Part shown: positions 34,693 through 42,009 of the stretch, one piece after another | Layout of the letters: each line of letters opens with the position of its first letter | Position numbering within the stretch: the stretch's first letter is position 1 | From: Vagococcus luciliae | GTDB lineage: Bacteria > Bacillota > Bacilli > Lactobacillales > Vagococcaceae | NCBI RefSeq assembly: GCF_024637875.1 | Contig: NZ_CP102451.1 | Span: 933,001-997,000 of the forward strand | DNA length: 64,000 bases | Reading direction: 5' to 3' | Made by a program: the position numbers and the translations under genes | Notes under the pieces: generated by a model | Databases searched by the model: none | What the model was told of the DNA's origin: nothing | The model's input: only the letters and a program-made list of their open reading frames with translations

Positions 34693-34711
34693 CTATTAGT
34701 TTAACTAATAG
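34693..34711 (+). promoter_or_regulatory. Perfect dyad operator upstream of the thiolase operon
   Basis: CTATTAGTTTAACTAATAG, a 19-bp palindrome with 9-bp arms, 102 bases upstream of the thiolase start. A related 17-mer is at 32154-32170. A candidate promoter lies just downstream: TTGTTA at 34728-34733 and GATATA/TATAAA at 34751-34758. Confidence 0.65.
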
Positions 34712-34771
34712 TATAAATTATATTTACTTGTTAGATTTTTGTTATGTTTCGATATAAAATAATAAGTGTAA

Positions 34772-34796
34772 ATGAAGCGCTTTATTAATTGGCGCT
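34772..34796 (+). promoter_or_regulatory. Possible cre or hairpin in the thiolase leader
   Basis: ATGAAGCGCTTTAT has the AAGCGCTT core of CcpA sites but poorer flanks. AGCGC (34776-34780) can also pair with GCGCT (34792-34796) to form a hairpin next to the ribosome site. Either carbon repression or translational control is possible. Confidence 0.35.
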
Positions 34797-34812
34797 ATAG
34801 GAGGAAATATAA

Positions 34813-35994
34813 GTGAAAGAAGTAGTAATCGTATCAGCAAGAAGAAGTCCAATTGGAAGTTTTGGTGGAAGCCTAAAAAACATGAACGCAGTTGAATTAG
34901 GTAAAAAAGTTCTAGAAGCATCACTTAAAGATATTAACCTGGATCCATCATTAGTTGATGAAGTTATTTTAGGAAATGTTTTATCTGGTGGGTTAGGTCA
35001 AAACGTTTCTCGTCAAGTAGCGATTAATGCTGGCATTCCTCAAGAAAAATCGGCTTTTACAATTAATAAAGTTTGTGGATCTGGACTAAAAACAGTGGTT
35101 CTTGCAGCACAATCTATTATGTTAGGTGATAACGAGATTGTTGTTGCTGGTGGGACTGAAAGTATGAGTCAAGCACCTTACGTTTTAGAAAGTGAACGTT
35201 GGGGTAAACGTATGGGAGATGCTAAAGTAATCGATACAATGTTATCAGATGGTTTAGTCGATGCTTTCCACGGAATCCACATGGGAATCACAGCAGAAAA
35301 CATTGCAGAAAAATTTGGTTTCACAAGAGAACAACAAGATGAATTTGCTGCAAAAAGCCAAAACAAAGCTGAAGCAGCCGTAACATCAGGTCGTTTCAAA
35401 GAAGAAATCGTTGAAATCGAAATTCCACAACGTAAAGGTGAACCAGTCATCTTTAAAGATGATGAATTCCCACGTTTTGGTTCAACAGCAGAAAAATTAT
35501 CAAAATTACGTCCAGCATTCAAAAAAGATGGCACTGTTACAGCAGGAAACGCATCTGGCGTGAATGATGGTGCAGCAATTTTAGTTTTAATGTCTCGTGA
35601 AAAAGCGGATGAATTAGGATTAGAAGTATTAGCATCAATTGAATCATACGCTTCAGCTGGTGTAGACCCAACTATCATGGGAACAGGTCCAATTCCTGCA
35701 ACTAAAAAAGCATTAGAAAAAGCTGGTTTAACAGTGGAAGATTTAGATTTAGTGGAATCAAATGAAGCATTCGCCTCTCAAGCTATGAGCGTTATGCAAG
35801 AATTAGGATTAAATGAAGACATTACAAACGTTAATGGTGGCGCAATTGCTCTAGGACATCCAATCGGAGCAAGTGGTGCACGTATCTTAGTATCATTACT
35901 ACATGAAATGAAAAAACGTGATGCGAAAAATGGATTAGCAACCCTATGTATCGGTGGCGGACAAGGTATCGCTTTAGTTGTTAAGCGTGGTTAA
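34813..35994 (+). CDS. Acetyl-CoA acetyltransferase (thiolase)
   Basis: A 393-residue thiolase. The nucleophilic Cys88 is in [11 protein letters not shown], the catalytic His in [13 protein letters not shown] and the second Cys in LCIGGGQG. It interconverts two acetyl-CoA and acetoacetyl-CoA; size and motifs fit biosynthetic-type (ThlA/AtoB) thiolases, which work both ways. Start GTG with AGGAGG nine bases upstream. First gene of a seven-gene run (34813-41708) in which gaps are 14-40 bases and no terminator appears until 41716. Codon bias suggests high expression. Enterococcal mevalonate-pathway thiolase is usually fused to HMG-CoA reductase (MvaE), so this one is a separate enzyme. Confidence 0.94.
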   Translation: MKEVVIVSARRSPIGSFGGSLKNMNAVELGKKVLEASLKDINLDPSLVDEVILGNVLSGGLGQNVSRQVAINAGIPQEKSAFTINKVCGSGLKTVVLAAQSIMLGDNEIVVAGGTESMSQAPYVLESERWGKRMGDAKVIDTMLSDGLVDAFHGIHMGITAENIAEKFGFTREQQDEFAAKSQNKAEAAVTSGRFKEEIVEIEIPQRKGEPVIFKDDEFPRFGSTAEKLSKLRPAFKKDGTVTAGNASGVNDGAAILVLMSREKADELGLEVLASIESYASAGVDPTIMGTGPIPATKKALEKAGLTVEDLDLVESNEAFASQAMSVMQELGLNEDITNVNGGAIALGHPIGASGARILVSLLHEMKKRDAKNGLATLCIGGGQGIALVVKRG

Positions 35995-36020
35995 TTAAGT
36001 GAAGTAAAGGGGTAAGCACA

Positions 36021-37139
36021 ATGGAAAAAAGACATGAGCTAGTGCAACAAGTGATGAATTACTCTCATAAAGAATTAGCAAAAGCAGCAAGATATTATGA
36101 TACTGTAGATAAATTTCCAGAAGAACAGATGAAACATTTATTTCAAATGAATATTTTGCCAAGTTTATATAAACAGTTAAATAATCTTACCTATCATGAT
36201 TACTTAAGCGTTATTCGGCTAGTATCTAAAAATTTTCCAGCACTTGGTAGTATTCTGCTCACACAAGAAAGTCATTGTGCTTGGCCTATTTCACAATTTG
36301 GAACAGAAGAACAAAAGAAATCTTACCTAGAAAAGGCCTTAACTGGTGAATTATATGGCTGCTTTGCTTTGAATGAACCAATTACAGGTAGCGAAATTGA
36401 AGAAATGAAAACAGTTGCCCAACAAACTGAAACAGGTTGGGTATTATCTGGAAATAAGGATTATATTTCAAATTCACCTATAGCCAGTGTGTTATTTATT
36501 GCAGCTAAAACAGTAAAGATTGATGGTGAAGAGGGCTACGCCGTGTTTGTTGTTGATAAAAAGACAAAGGGAATTAAAGTTGGCGAACTTGAAGAAAAGA
36601 TGGGGATTAAAGCGCTCCCTGTTGCCAGTATTACCTTACAAAATGTTGAACTATCAGATAAACAGTTGTTAGGTGGCGTGACAGAGGGATTAGTTCAAAT
36701 CCAATCTATTTTAAATCGTAATCGATTAGCCGTTGCAGCACAATCTCTAGGAATTGCTGGAGGAGCTTTAGATAGAGGCTTGAAATATGTATCTTATGAT
36801 AGAAATTTAGGAAAACGCTTAATTGATATGGCCTCTACACAATTTAAGTTAGCTGATATTGAAACAGGAATTTATTCTGCTAGGTCTTTGTTAATGCAGG
36901 TGATTAACTCTGGGCAAGAGCAAGATGAGCGTATGGTCGCGATGACAAAATTAACTGCTTCCAATTTAGCAATTGATGCAACAGAAAGCATTATAAATAT
37001 GAGTGGTGGTTATGGTTATATGCGAAACAATGATATCGAGAGATTTGTACGAGATGCAAAAATTACAGCGATATACGGATCATCATCTGATCGATTAAGA
37101 CGTATCATAGCAAAACCATGGGTAGATAATAAAATGTAA
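36021..37139 (+). CDS. Acyl-CoA dehydrogenase homologue lacking the canonical catalytic Glu
   Basis: A 372-residue member of the acyl-CoA dehydrogenase fold. GCFALNEPITGSEIEEMKT and WVLSGNKDYISNSPIASV match the flavin and substrate loops, and MSGGYGYMRNNDIERFVRDAK matches the C-terminal helix region. Where active enzymes read IYEGTSEIQ, this one reads IYGSSSDRLRR, so the usual base Glu is replaced by Gly. The alternative base position used by isovaleryl- and long-chain dehydrogenases reads NRNRLAVAAQSLG, also without Glu. It may be a modified enzyme or a non-dehydrogenating paralogue. It is placed between thiolase and hydroxyacyl-CoA dehydrogenase genes. Start ATG with AAAGGGG upstream. Confidence 0.85.
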   Translation: MEKRHELVQQVMNYSHKELAKAARYYDTVDKFPEEQMKHLFQMNILPSLYKQLNNLTYHDYLSVIRLVSKNFPALGSILLTQESHCAWPISQFGTEEQKKSYLEKALTGELYGCFALNEPITGSEIEEMKTVAQQTETGWVLSGNKDYISNSPIASVLFIAAKTVKIDGEEGYAVFVVDKKTKGIKVGELEEKMGIKALPVASITLQNVELSDKQLLGGVTEGLVQIQSILNRNRLAVAAQSLGIAGGALDRGLKYVSYDRNLGKRLIDMASTQFKLADIETGIYSARSLLMQVINSGQEQDERMVAMTKLTASNLAIDATESIINMSGGYGYMRNNDIERFVRDAKITAIYGSSSDRLRRIIAKPWVDNKM

Positions 37140-37157
37140 AGTAAAGGAAGTATAAAA

Positions 37158-38012
37158 ATGGAAATTAAAAAGGTAATGGTTGTAGGCGCAGGACAAATGG
37201 GAAATGGTATTGTTCAAGTCTTAGCAACAGTTGGGTACGATGTTTACATGAATGACATCACAGAAGAAGCAACACAAAATGGTTTGGAAAAAATCAAAGG
37301 ATTTTTAGGAAAATCAGTTAAACGTGGATCTAAAACAGAAGATGAAGTAACAAAAATTTTAGATAGAATTACATTATCAACATCTTATGAAGATGCAAAA
37401 CACGTTGATTTGATTATTGAAGCAGCAACAGAAAATAAAAGAATTAAGTTAGATATCTTTAAACAACTAGATGCGATTGCTTCAGAACATACTATTTTAG
37501 CTACAAACACGTCTTCTTTATCAATCACTGAAATCGCTTCAGTAACAAGTCGACCAGAAAAAGTAGTGGGAATGCATTTCTTTAATCCAGTTCCATTAAT
37601 GAAATTAGTTGAAATTAATCATGGATTAGCGACAAGTGATGAGACAGCGAAAGCTATTTTAGATGTAGCAAGTAAAATGAGAAAAGTATCAATTGATATT
37701 AAAGACTCACCAGGATTTGCAGTAAACCGTATTTTAATTCCAATGATTAATGAAGCAATATTTGTTTTAGGTGAAGGCGTTGCTACAGCTGAAGAAATTG
37801 ATGAGTCAATGACACTTGGCGCAAACCATCCGATGGGACCTTTAGCATTAGCAGATTATATTGGATTAGATACATGTTTAGCTATTATGAACGTGTTATA
37901 TGACGGATTTAATGATTCTAAATATCGTCCAGCACCACTACTTAAAAAATATGTAGAAGCAGGCTGGTTAGGAAATAAAACAGGAAAAGGTTTTTATAAC
38001 TACAAAAAATAA
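37158..38012 (+). CDS. hbd: 3-hydroxybutyryl-CoA dehydrogenase
   Basis: A 284-residue enzyme interconverting 3-hydroxyacyl-CoA and 3-ketoacyl-CoA with NAD(P). Motifs are [16 protein letters not shown] (residues 8-23), [13 protein letters not shown] and the catalytic [16 protein letters not shown]. The C-terminal dimerisation domain has [15 protein letters not shown] and [19 protein letters not shown]. Length fits the short stand-alone Hbd type of clostridial butyrate pathways, not the fused FadB type. ATG with AAAGGAAG upstream. Gaps to neighbours are 18 and 14 bases. Confidence 0.95.
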   Translation: MEIKKVMVVGAGQMGNGIVQVLATVGYDVYMNDITEEATQNGLEKIKGFLGKSVKRGSKTEDEVTKILDRITLSTSYEDAKHVDLIIEAATENKRIKLDIFKQLDAIASEHTILATNTSSLSITEIASVTSRPEKVVGMHFFNPVPLMKLVEINHGLATSDETAKAILDVASKMRKVSIDIKDSPGFAVNRILIPMINEAIFVLGEGVATAEEIDESMTLGANHPMGPLALADYIGLDTCLAIMNVLYDGFNDSKYRPAPLLKKYVEAGWLGNKTGKGFYNYKK

Positions 38013-38026
38013 TGGAGGAATCATGA

Positions 38027-38812
38027 ATGAAAACATATAAATACTTAAGTTTATCTGCTGAAAATGGTGTTGGGACATTAAAAATCGAACGACCTAAAAT
38101 GTTGAATGCTCTAAGCACAGGAGTTTTAGAAGAAATAGATAAAGCCATTGATGAAGTGAGTTCTAGACAAGACATCGATGTGTTATTAGTAACAGGAACA
38201 GGCGAAAGAGCTTTTGTTGCTGGAGCAGATATTTCAGAGATGAAAGATAAAACAGTTTTTGAAGGACGCACGTTTTCAGAAATTGGGAACAATGTCTTTT
38301 TAAAACTAAGCACATTAAGACAACCAACGATTGCTTGTGTGAATGGATTTGCTTTAGGTGGCGGTTGTGAATTAGCTTTAGCGTGTGATATGAGAATTGC
38401 TTCAGACAATGCAAAATTTGGTCAACCAGAAGTTGGCTTAGGGATTATACCAGGATTTGGTGGCACGCAACGACTAACAAGACTTGTGGGAACAGGTATT
38501 GCTAAAGAATTAATCTTCACAGGTAAAATTGTTTCAGCTGATGATGCTTTAAGAATGGGATTAGTAAATAAAGTGGTTAGCTTTGATGATTTACAAACAG
38601 AAGCAATGGATTTAGCTAATCAAATTAGAAAAAATGCTCCACTTGCTGTAGAACTAAGTAAAGAAGTAATTGATTCGGGTATTGAAATGAGTTTAGCAAA
38701 TGGGTTAAGACTTGAAGCAGAAGTATTTGGCTCACTATTTTCAACAAGTGATCAAACAGAAGGCATGGATGCTTTCATTAATAAACGTAAACCTAAATTT
38801 GAAAAAAACTGA
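38027..38812 (+). CDS. Enoyl-CoA hydratase (crotonase)
   Basis: A 261-residue crotonase-fold enzyme that hydrates crotonyl-CoA and related enoyl-CoAs. The oxyanion-hole segments are FVAGADISEMKD and NGFALGGGCELALACD; the catalytic Glu pair lies in GGGCELALAC and FGQPEVGLGIIPGFGGTQRL. The start is an ATG behind GGAGGAATC. With thiolase and Hbd it completes the chain acetyl-CoA to crotonyl-CoA (or back). Fits short-chain Crt proteins in length. Confidence 0.94.
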   Translation: MKTYKYLSLSAENGVGTLKIERPKMLNALSTGVLEEIDKAIDEVSSRQDIDVLLVTGTGERAFVAGADISEMKDKTVFEGRTFSEIGNNVFLKLSTLRQPTIACVNGFALGGGCELALACDMRIASDNAKFGQPEVGLGIIPGFGGTQRLTRLVGTGIAKELIFTGKIVSADDALRMGLVNKVVSFDDLQTEAMDLANQIRKNAPLAVELSKEVIDSGIEMSLANGLRLEAEVFGSLFSTSDQTEGMDAFINKRKPKFEKN

Positions 38813-38852
38813 AAATTCAGAAAATACTGACAATAATAAGGAGAGTTTAACT

Positions 38853-40139
38853 ATGAATTACGATAACTTATATAATGAAAAAATTAAGTCAGCAAAAGAT
38901 GCAGTCAGCGTGATTGAACCAGGAGATGCTATTGTTTTTCCAATTATGCCAGGTGAACCACCAGCATTATTAGATGCCATTCGCGAAATGGATACATTAG
39001 ATGGTAACTCTTTATATCGTATGCTACCTAGTTTTCCAACAGTTGATGTAGAAAAATCAAAATTACGCCAAATTTCAATCTTTTTATCTGGTATGGATAG
39101 AAAAGGAATGAATGCTGGAAACATTGATTTACTACCAAACCATTTTTCTGACATTCCTTCTATTTTGAAAAAACGTGAAGGTGACAAATTAGTCATCATG
39201 GCAACAGTATCTCCAATGGATGAAGATGGAAACTTTTCATTAGGAACTAGTCCATCTTACGTTGCATCATTAATCGAAGGAGCTAAACGAATTGTTTTAG
39301 AAGTGAATGAAAATATGCCAAGAACATTTGGTGAAAAAAATACGATTCATATTAGCCAAGTGGATGCTTTAATTGAAAATAATGTTGAGTTACCAGAACT
39401 TGTTAGTCCAACACCAAATGAAAAAGATTTAGCAGTTGGTCGTGAAATCGCGAAAAAAGTAAAAGATGGTGACACACTACAAATTGGATTTGGTGCAATG
39501 CCTAATGCTGTAATGGAATATTTGACAGAGAAAAAACATTTAGGGTTGCATACAGAAATGCTTCCTGAAAAATTAGTTGACTTAACTGAAAAAGGTGTTA
39601 TTGACAATAGTGCAAAAGAAATTCATAATGGTAAGTCAGTTGCGACTTTTGCCATCGGAAGTAAGCGACTTTATGAATTCATGGATAATAACCCAGACAT
39701 TTTAATGTTACCGTGTGATTACACAAATAGTTTTGATACAATAAGCAAGATGAAAAACTTATTTGCGATTAACTCTGCGATTGAAGTTGATTTTCTTGGT
39801 CAATGTAATTCAGAAAGAGTGAAAGGGTTTTATTATTCATCAACAGGTGGACAATCAGACTTTATGAAGGGGGTACGTTTAACAGAAAGTGGTACTGGGA
39901 TCATTTGTTTGTACTCTACAGCTAAAAATGATGAAATTTCGACAATCGTACCTACTTTATTCGAAGGTGCTCCTGTTGCAACATCAAAAAATGATATTGA
40001 TACAGTTGTAACTGAATATGGTAGTGCAGAATTAAAGGGTAGTACAATCTTTGAGAGAACGGAAAGATTAATCAATATTGCGCATCCTAAATTTAGAGAT
40101 GAATTAAGAGAAAAAGCAAAAGAAATGAACTACATGTAA
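38853..40139 (+). CDS. Acetyl-CoA hydrolase/transferase-family CoA-transferase
   Basis: A 428-residue CoA-transferase related to 4-hydroxybutyrate and butyryl-CoA:acetate CoA-transferases (Cat1/Cat2 family). Recognisable parts are LQIGFGAMPNAVMEYL, LHTEMLPEKLVDLTEKGVID and the C-terminal STGGQSDFMKGV, then PTLFEGAPVATSKNDIDTVV. It would swap CoA between an acyl-CoA and acetate or another acid, which lets cells enter or leave the pathway without ATP. I start it at the ATG at 38853 behind AAGGAGAG; upstream codons in frame overlap the crotonase gene. No phosphotransbutyrylase/butyrate kinase pair is present, consistent with a CoA-transferase route. Confidence 0.88.
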   Translation: MNYDNLYNEKIKSAKDAVSVIEPGDAIVFPIMPGEPPALLDAIREMDTLDGNSLYRMLPSFPTVDVEKSKLRQISIFLSGMDRKGMNAGNIDLLPNHFSDIPSILKKREGDKLVIMATVSPMDEDGNFSLGTSPSYVASLIEGAKRIVLEVNENMPRTFGEKNTIHISQVDALIENNVELPELVSPTPNEKDLAVGREIAKKVKDGDTLQIGFGAMPNAVMEYLTEKKHLGLHTEMLPEKLVDLTEKGVIDNSAKEIHNGKSVATFAIGSKRLYEFMDNNPDILMLPCDYTNSFDTISKMKNLFAINSAIEVDFLGQCNSERVKGFYYSSTGGQSDFMKGVRLTESGTGIICLYSTAKNDEISTIVPTLFEGAPVATSKNDIDTVVTEYGSAELKGSTIFERTERLINIAHPKFRDELREKAKEMNYM

Positions 40140-40160
40140 TCACAACTAGGAGGAAAAAAG

Positions 40161-41024
40161 ATGGATACATTAACGTTTCATGATATGACATTAACCTGGT
40201 TAGAAGGTGGGATGACTTGTTTAGATGGTGGTGCAATGTTTGGTGTTGTACCAAAACCTGTTTGGACAAGAAAATATCCAGTGAACGAAAAAAATCAGAT
40301 TGAATTACCAACAGATCCTATTCTTATCCAGTATCAAGGAAAGAATTATTTGATTGATACAGGTGTAGGAAATGGCAAATTCACAGAGAAACAAAAAAAG
40401 ATTTTTGGCGTGGCATGGGAATCAGAAATTGATGCCTCTTTAAACAAGTTAGGTTTAACAACTGAGGATATTGATGTTATTTTGATGACTCATATGCACT
40501 TTGATCACGCAACTGGACTAACCAAACCAACTCATGATGGTCGTTATGTATCCGTTTTCCCTAATGCTAAAATATACGTTCAAGCAATTGAATGGGATGA
40601 AATGCAACATCCTAATATACGCTCGAAGAGTACTTATTGGGCCTATAATTGGGAACCAATCGTTGATCAAGTGGTTACTTATGACAAATCAGTTGAAGTA
40701 GCAGAAGGTTTGACAATGATTCATACAGGTGGGCATAGTAATGGACATGCTGTGATAAAATTTGAACAAAACGGTGAGACGATGATTCATATGGCAGATA
40801 TCATGCCAACTCACGCTCATCAAAATCCTTTATGGGTTCTAGCTTATGATGACTACCCAATGACATCGATAGCAAATAAAGAAAAATTATTAAAAGAAGC
40901 TTATGAAAACAACTATAAATTTATTTTCTATCATGATGCATTTTATCGAATGATTCAGTGGGACAATGAAGGAAAAGAAAAGATTGACACTTTGGAGAGG
41001 TCCAGAGAGAGAATTATAAGGTAA
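40161..41024 (+). CDS. Metallo-beta-lactamase-fold hydrolase (YtnP/AHL-lactonase-like)
   Basis: A 287-residue MBL-fold enzyme. The metal motif [11 protein letters not shown] (HxHxDH, near residue 112) is intact, with a later ligand His in THAHQNP and [10 protein letters not shown]. Layout fits the lactonase-like branch that includes Bacillus YtnP. In this operon a thioesterase-like or lactone-hydrolysing step on a pathway product is possible, for example on a hydroxy-acid lactone, but this is inference. AGGAGG lies before the ATG; 21-base gap to the CoA-transferase gene. Confidence 0.85.
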   Translation: MDTLTFHDMTLTWLEGGMTCLDGGAMFGVVPKPVWTRKYPVNEKNQIELPTDPILIQYQGKNYLIDTGVGNGKFTEKQKKIFGVAWESEIDASLNKLGLTTEDIDVILMTHMHFDHATGLTKPTHDGRYVSVFPNAKIYVQAIEWDEMQHPNIRSKSTYWAYNWEPIVDQVVTYDKSVEVAEGLTMIHTGGHSNGHAVIKFEQNGETMIHMADIMPTHAHQNPLWVLAYDDYPMTSIANKEKLLKEAYENNYKFIFYHDAFYRMIQWDNEGKEKIDTLERSRERIIR

Positions 41025-41048
41025 GTGTAAAATATAGGGGGAAGTATT

Positions 41049-41708
41049 TTGGTAAAAAAAGGTTTAGCAGAAGTAATAGGGACATTCTTTTTAGTCTTTA
41101 TTGGTACAGGTACTGCAGTATTAAGTGGTAATGTTGTTGGAACGTTGGGGATTGGTCTAGGGTTTGGTTTAGCGATTATGGTTGCTGCTAATACAATCGG
41201 CCAAATTTCTGGGGCACATTTGAATCCAGCTGTAACACTAGCTTTTTTAGTAAATAAACGTCTTGATGTCCAAGAATTTATTGTTTATGTTGCTGGACAA
41301 ATTATTGGAGCGATACTTGGTACTGGGTTACTAAGATTGATTTTAGGAATGACTGATTTAGGTGTAGATAACCTAGCTCAAACAACTTATCAAGGTATTT
41401 CAACAACAGGCGCATTTATCATTGAAATGACGCTAACAGCAATTTTAGTATTTGTTATTATGTCTGTGACAAGTAAAAAAGGTGAAACATCTTATAATGG
41501 TTTAGCAATTGGTTTAACTTTAACAATGTTACATTTTATTGGGGTTCCTTTAACAGGAATGTCAGTAAACCCTGTGAGAAGTTTATCGCCAGCAATATTT
41601 GTTGGAGGTGACGCGATGAGTCAACTATGGTTATACATTTTAGCACCATTAGTAGGTGGCTTAATCGCTGCAGTGATTGCAAAAACGTTACTACAAACAG
41701 AAGAATAA
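41049..41708 (+). CDS. Aquaporin/glycerol facilitator-family channel (MIP)
   Basis: A 219-residue MIP channel with six helices and two re-entrant motifs: SGAHLNPAVTLAFL (canonical NPA) and TGMSVNPVRSLSPAI, where the second motif is NPV instead of NPA. Such channels pass water, glycerol or small neutral acids; some lactic acid bacterial MIPs carry lactic acid. Start is a TTG about ten bases after AGGGGG. It is the last gene of the thiolase operon, with 24 bases to the MBL gene and a terminator after it. Co-transcription suggests movement of a small pathway acid or of water, which is inference. Confidence 0.9.
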   Translation: MVKKGLAEVIGTFFLVFIGTGTAVLSGNVVGTLGIGLGFGLAIMVAANTIGQISGAHLNPAVTLAFLVNKRLDVQEFIVYVAGQIIGAILGTGLLRLILGMTDLGVDNLAQTTYQGISTTGAFIIEMTLTAILVFVIMSVTSKKGETSYNGLAIGLTLTMLHFIGVPLTGMSVNPVRSLSPAIFVGGDAMSQLWLYILAPLVGGLIAAVIAKTLLQTEE

Positions 41709-41715
41709 ATAATAT

Positions 41716-41750
41716 CAACAACCACGGTCAATTGATTGTGGTTGTTTTTT
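41716..41750 (+). terminator. Terminator of the acyl-CoA operon
   Basis: AACAACCAC pairs with GTGGTTGTT around a 12-nt loop, followed by T7. Confidence 0.9.
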
Positions 41751-41792
41751 TATCCAACAAATAAACAACGATTTAATAACGAGGTATATGAC

Positions 41793-41888
41793 ATGATAAA
41801 AATACTAAGAACGCTACAATATGAAGGGGAAGATAGATTAAAACGTTATATTATAAGGAGTGTTTGTACAATAAATTGTTTATTATGA
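41793..41888 (+). CDS. Possible 31-residue small protein upstream of mgtA
   Basis: ATG 41793 has a GAGG seven bases upstream and reads MIKILRTLQYEGEDRLKRYI, then IRSVCTINCLL and a stop. It is short, basic and ends hydrophobically. It lies upstream of the candidate mgtA promoter, so it is not obviously an mgtA leader peptide. I do not recognise it; it could also be chance. Confidence 0.3.
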   Translation: MIKILRTLQYEGEDRLKRYIIRSVCTINCLL

Positions 41889-41895
41889 AGTTTTT

Positions 41896-41935
41896 TTGTT
41901 GTTATTTTATAAATAATGTACACTTTATTTATAAA
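41896..41935 (+). promoter_or_regulatory. mgtA promoter candidate overlapped by an inverted repeat
   Basis: TTGTTG (41896-41901), a 17-bp spacer and TACACT (41919-41924). The -10 lies in the 8-base centre of a perfect 11-bp inverted repeat, TTTATAAATAA (41906-41916) and TTATTTATAAA (41925-41935). A repressor bound there would block the promoter. No M-box riboswitch is seen. Confidence 0.5.
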
Positions 41936-42009
41936 AACTCAGATTAAATGAAAAGAATTCTTATGCATGTTATGATAAAGGAGAGACTTTAGTTGTAGGA
42001 GGAATGCAC

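Noticed and set aside
38163-38414. Minus-strand frame inside the crotonase gene and similar antisense frames in gnd, thiolase and pdh genes
   Set aside because: No ribosome sites or domains, and the plus-strand genes are well recognised.
41709-42009. M-box riboswitch before mgtA
   Set aside because: No GC-rich conserved core or terminator/antiterminator arrangement is visible; the region is AT-rich and dominated by the inverted repeat.
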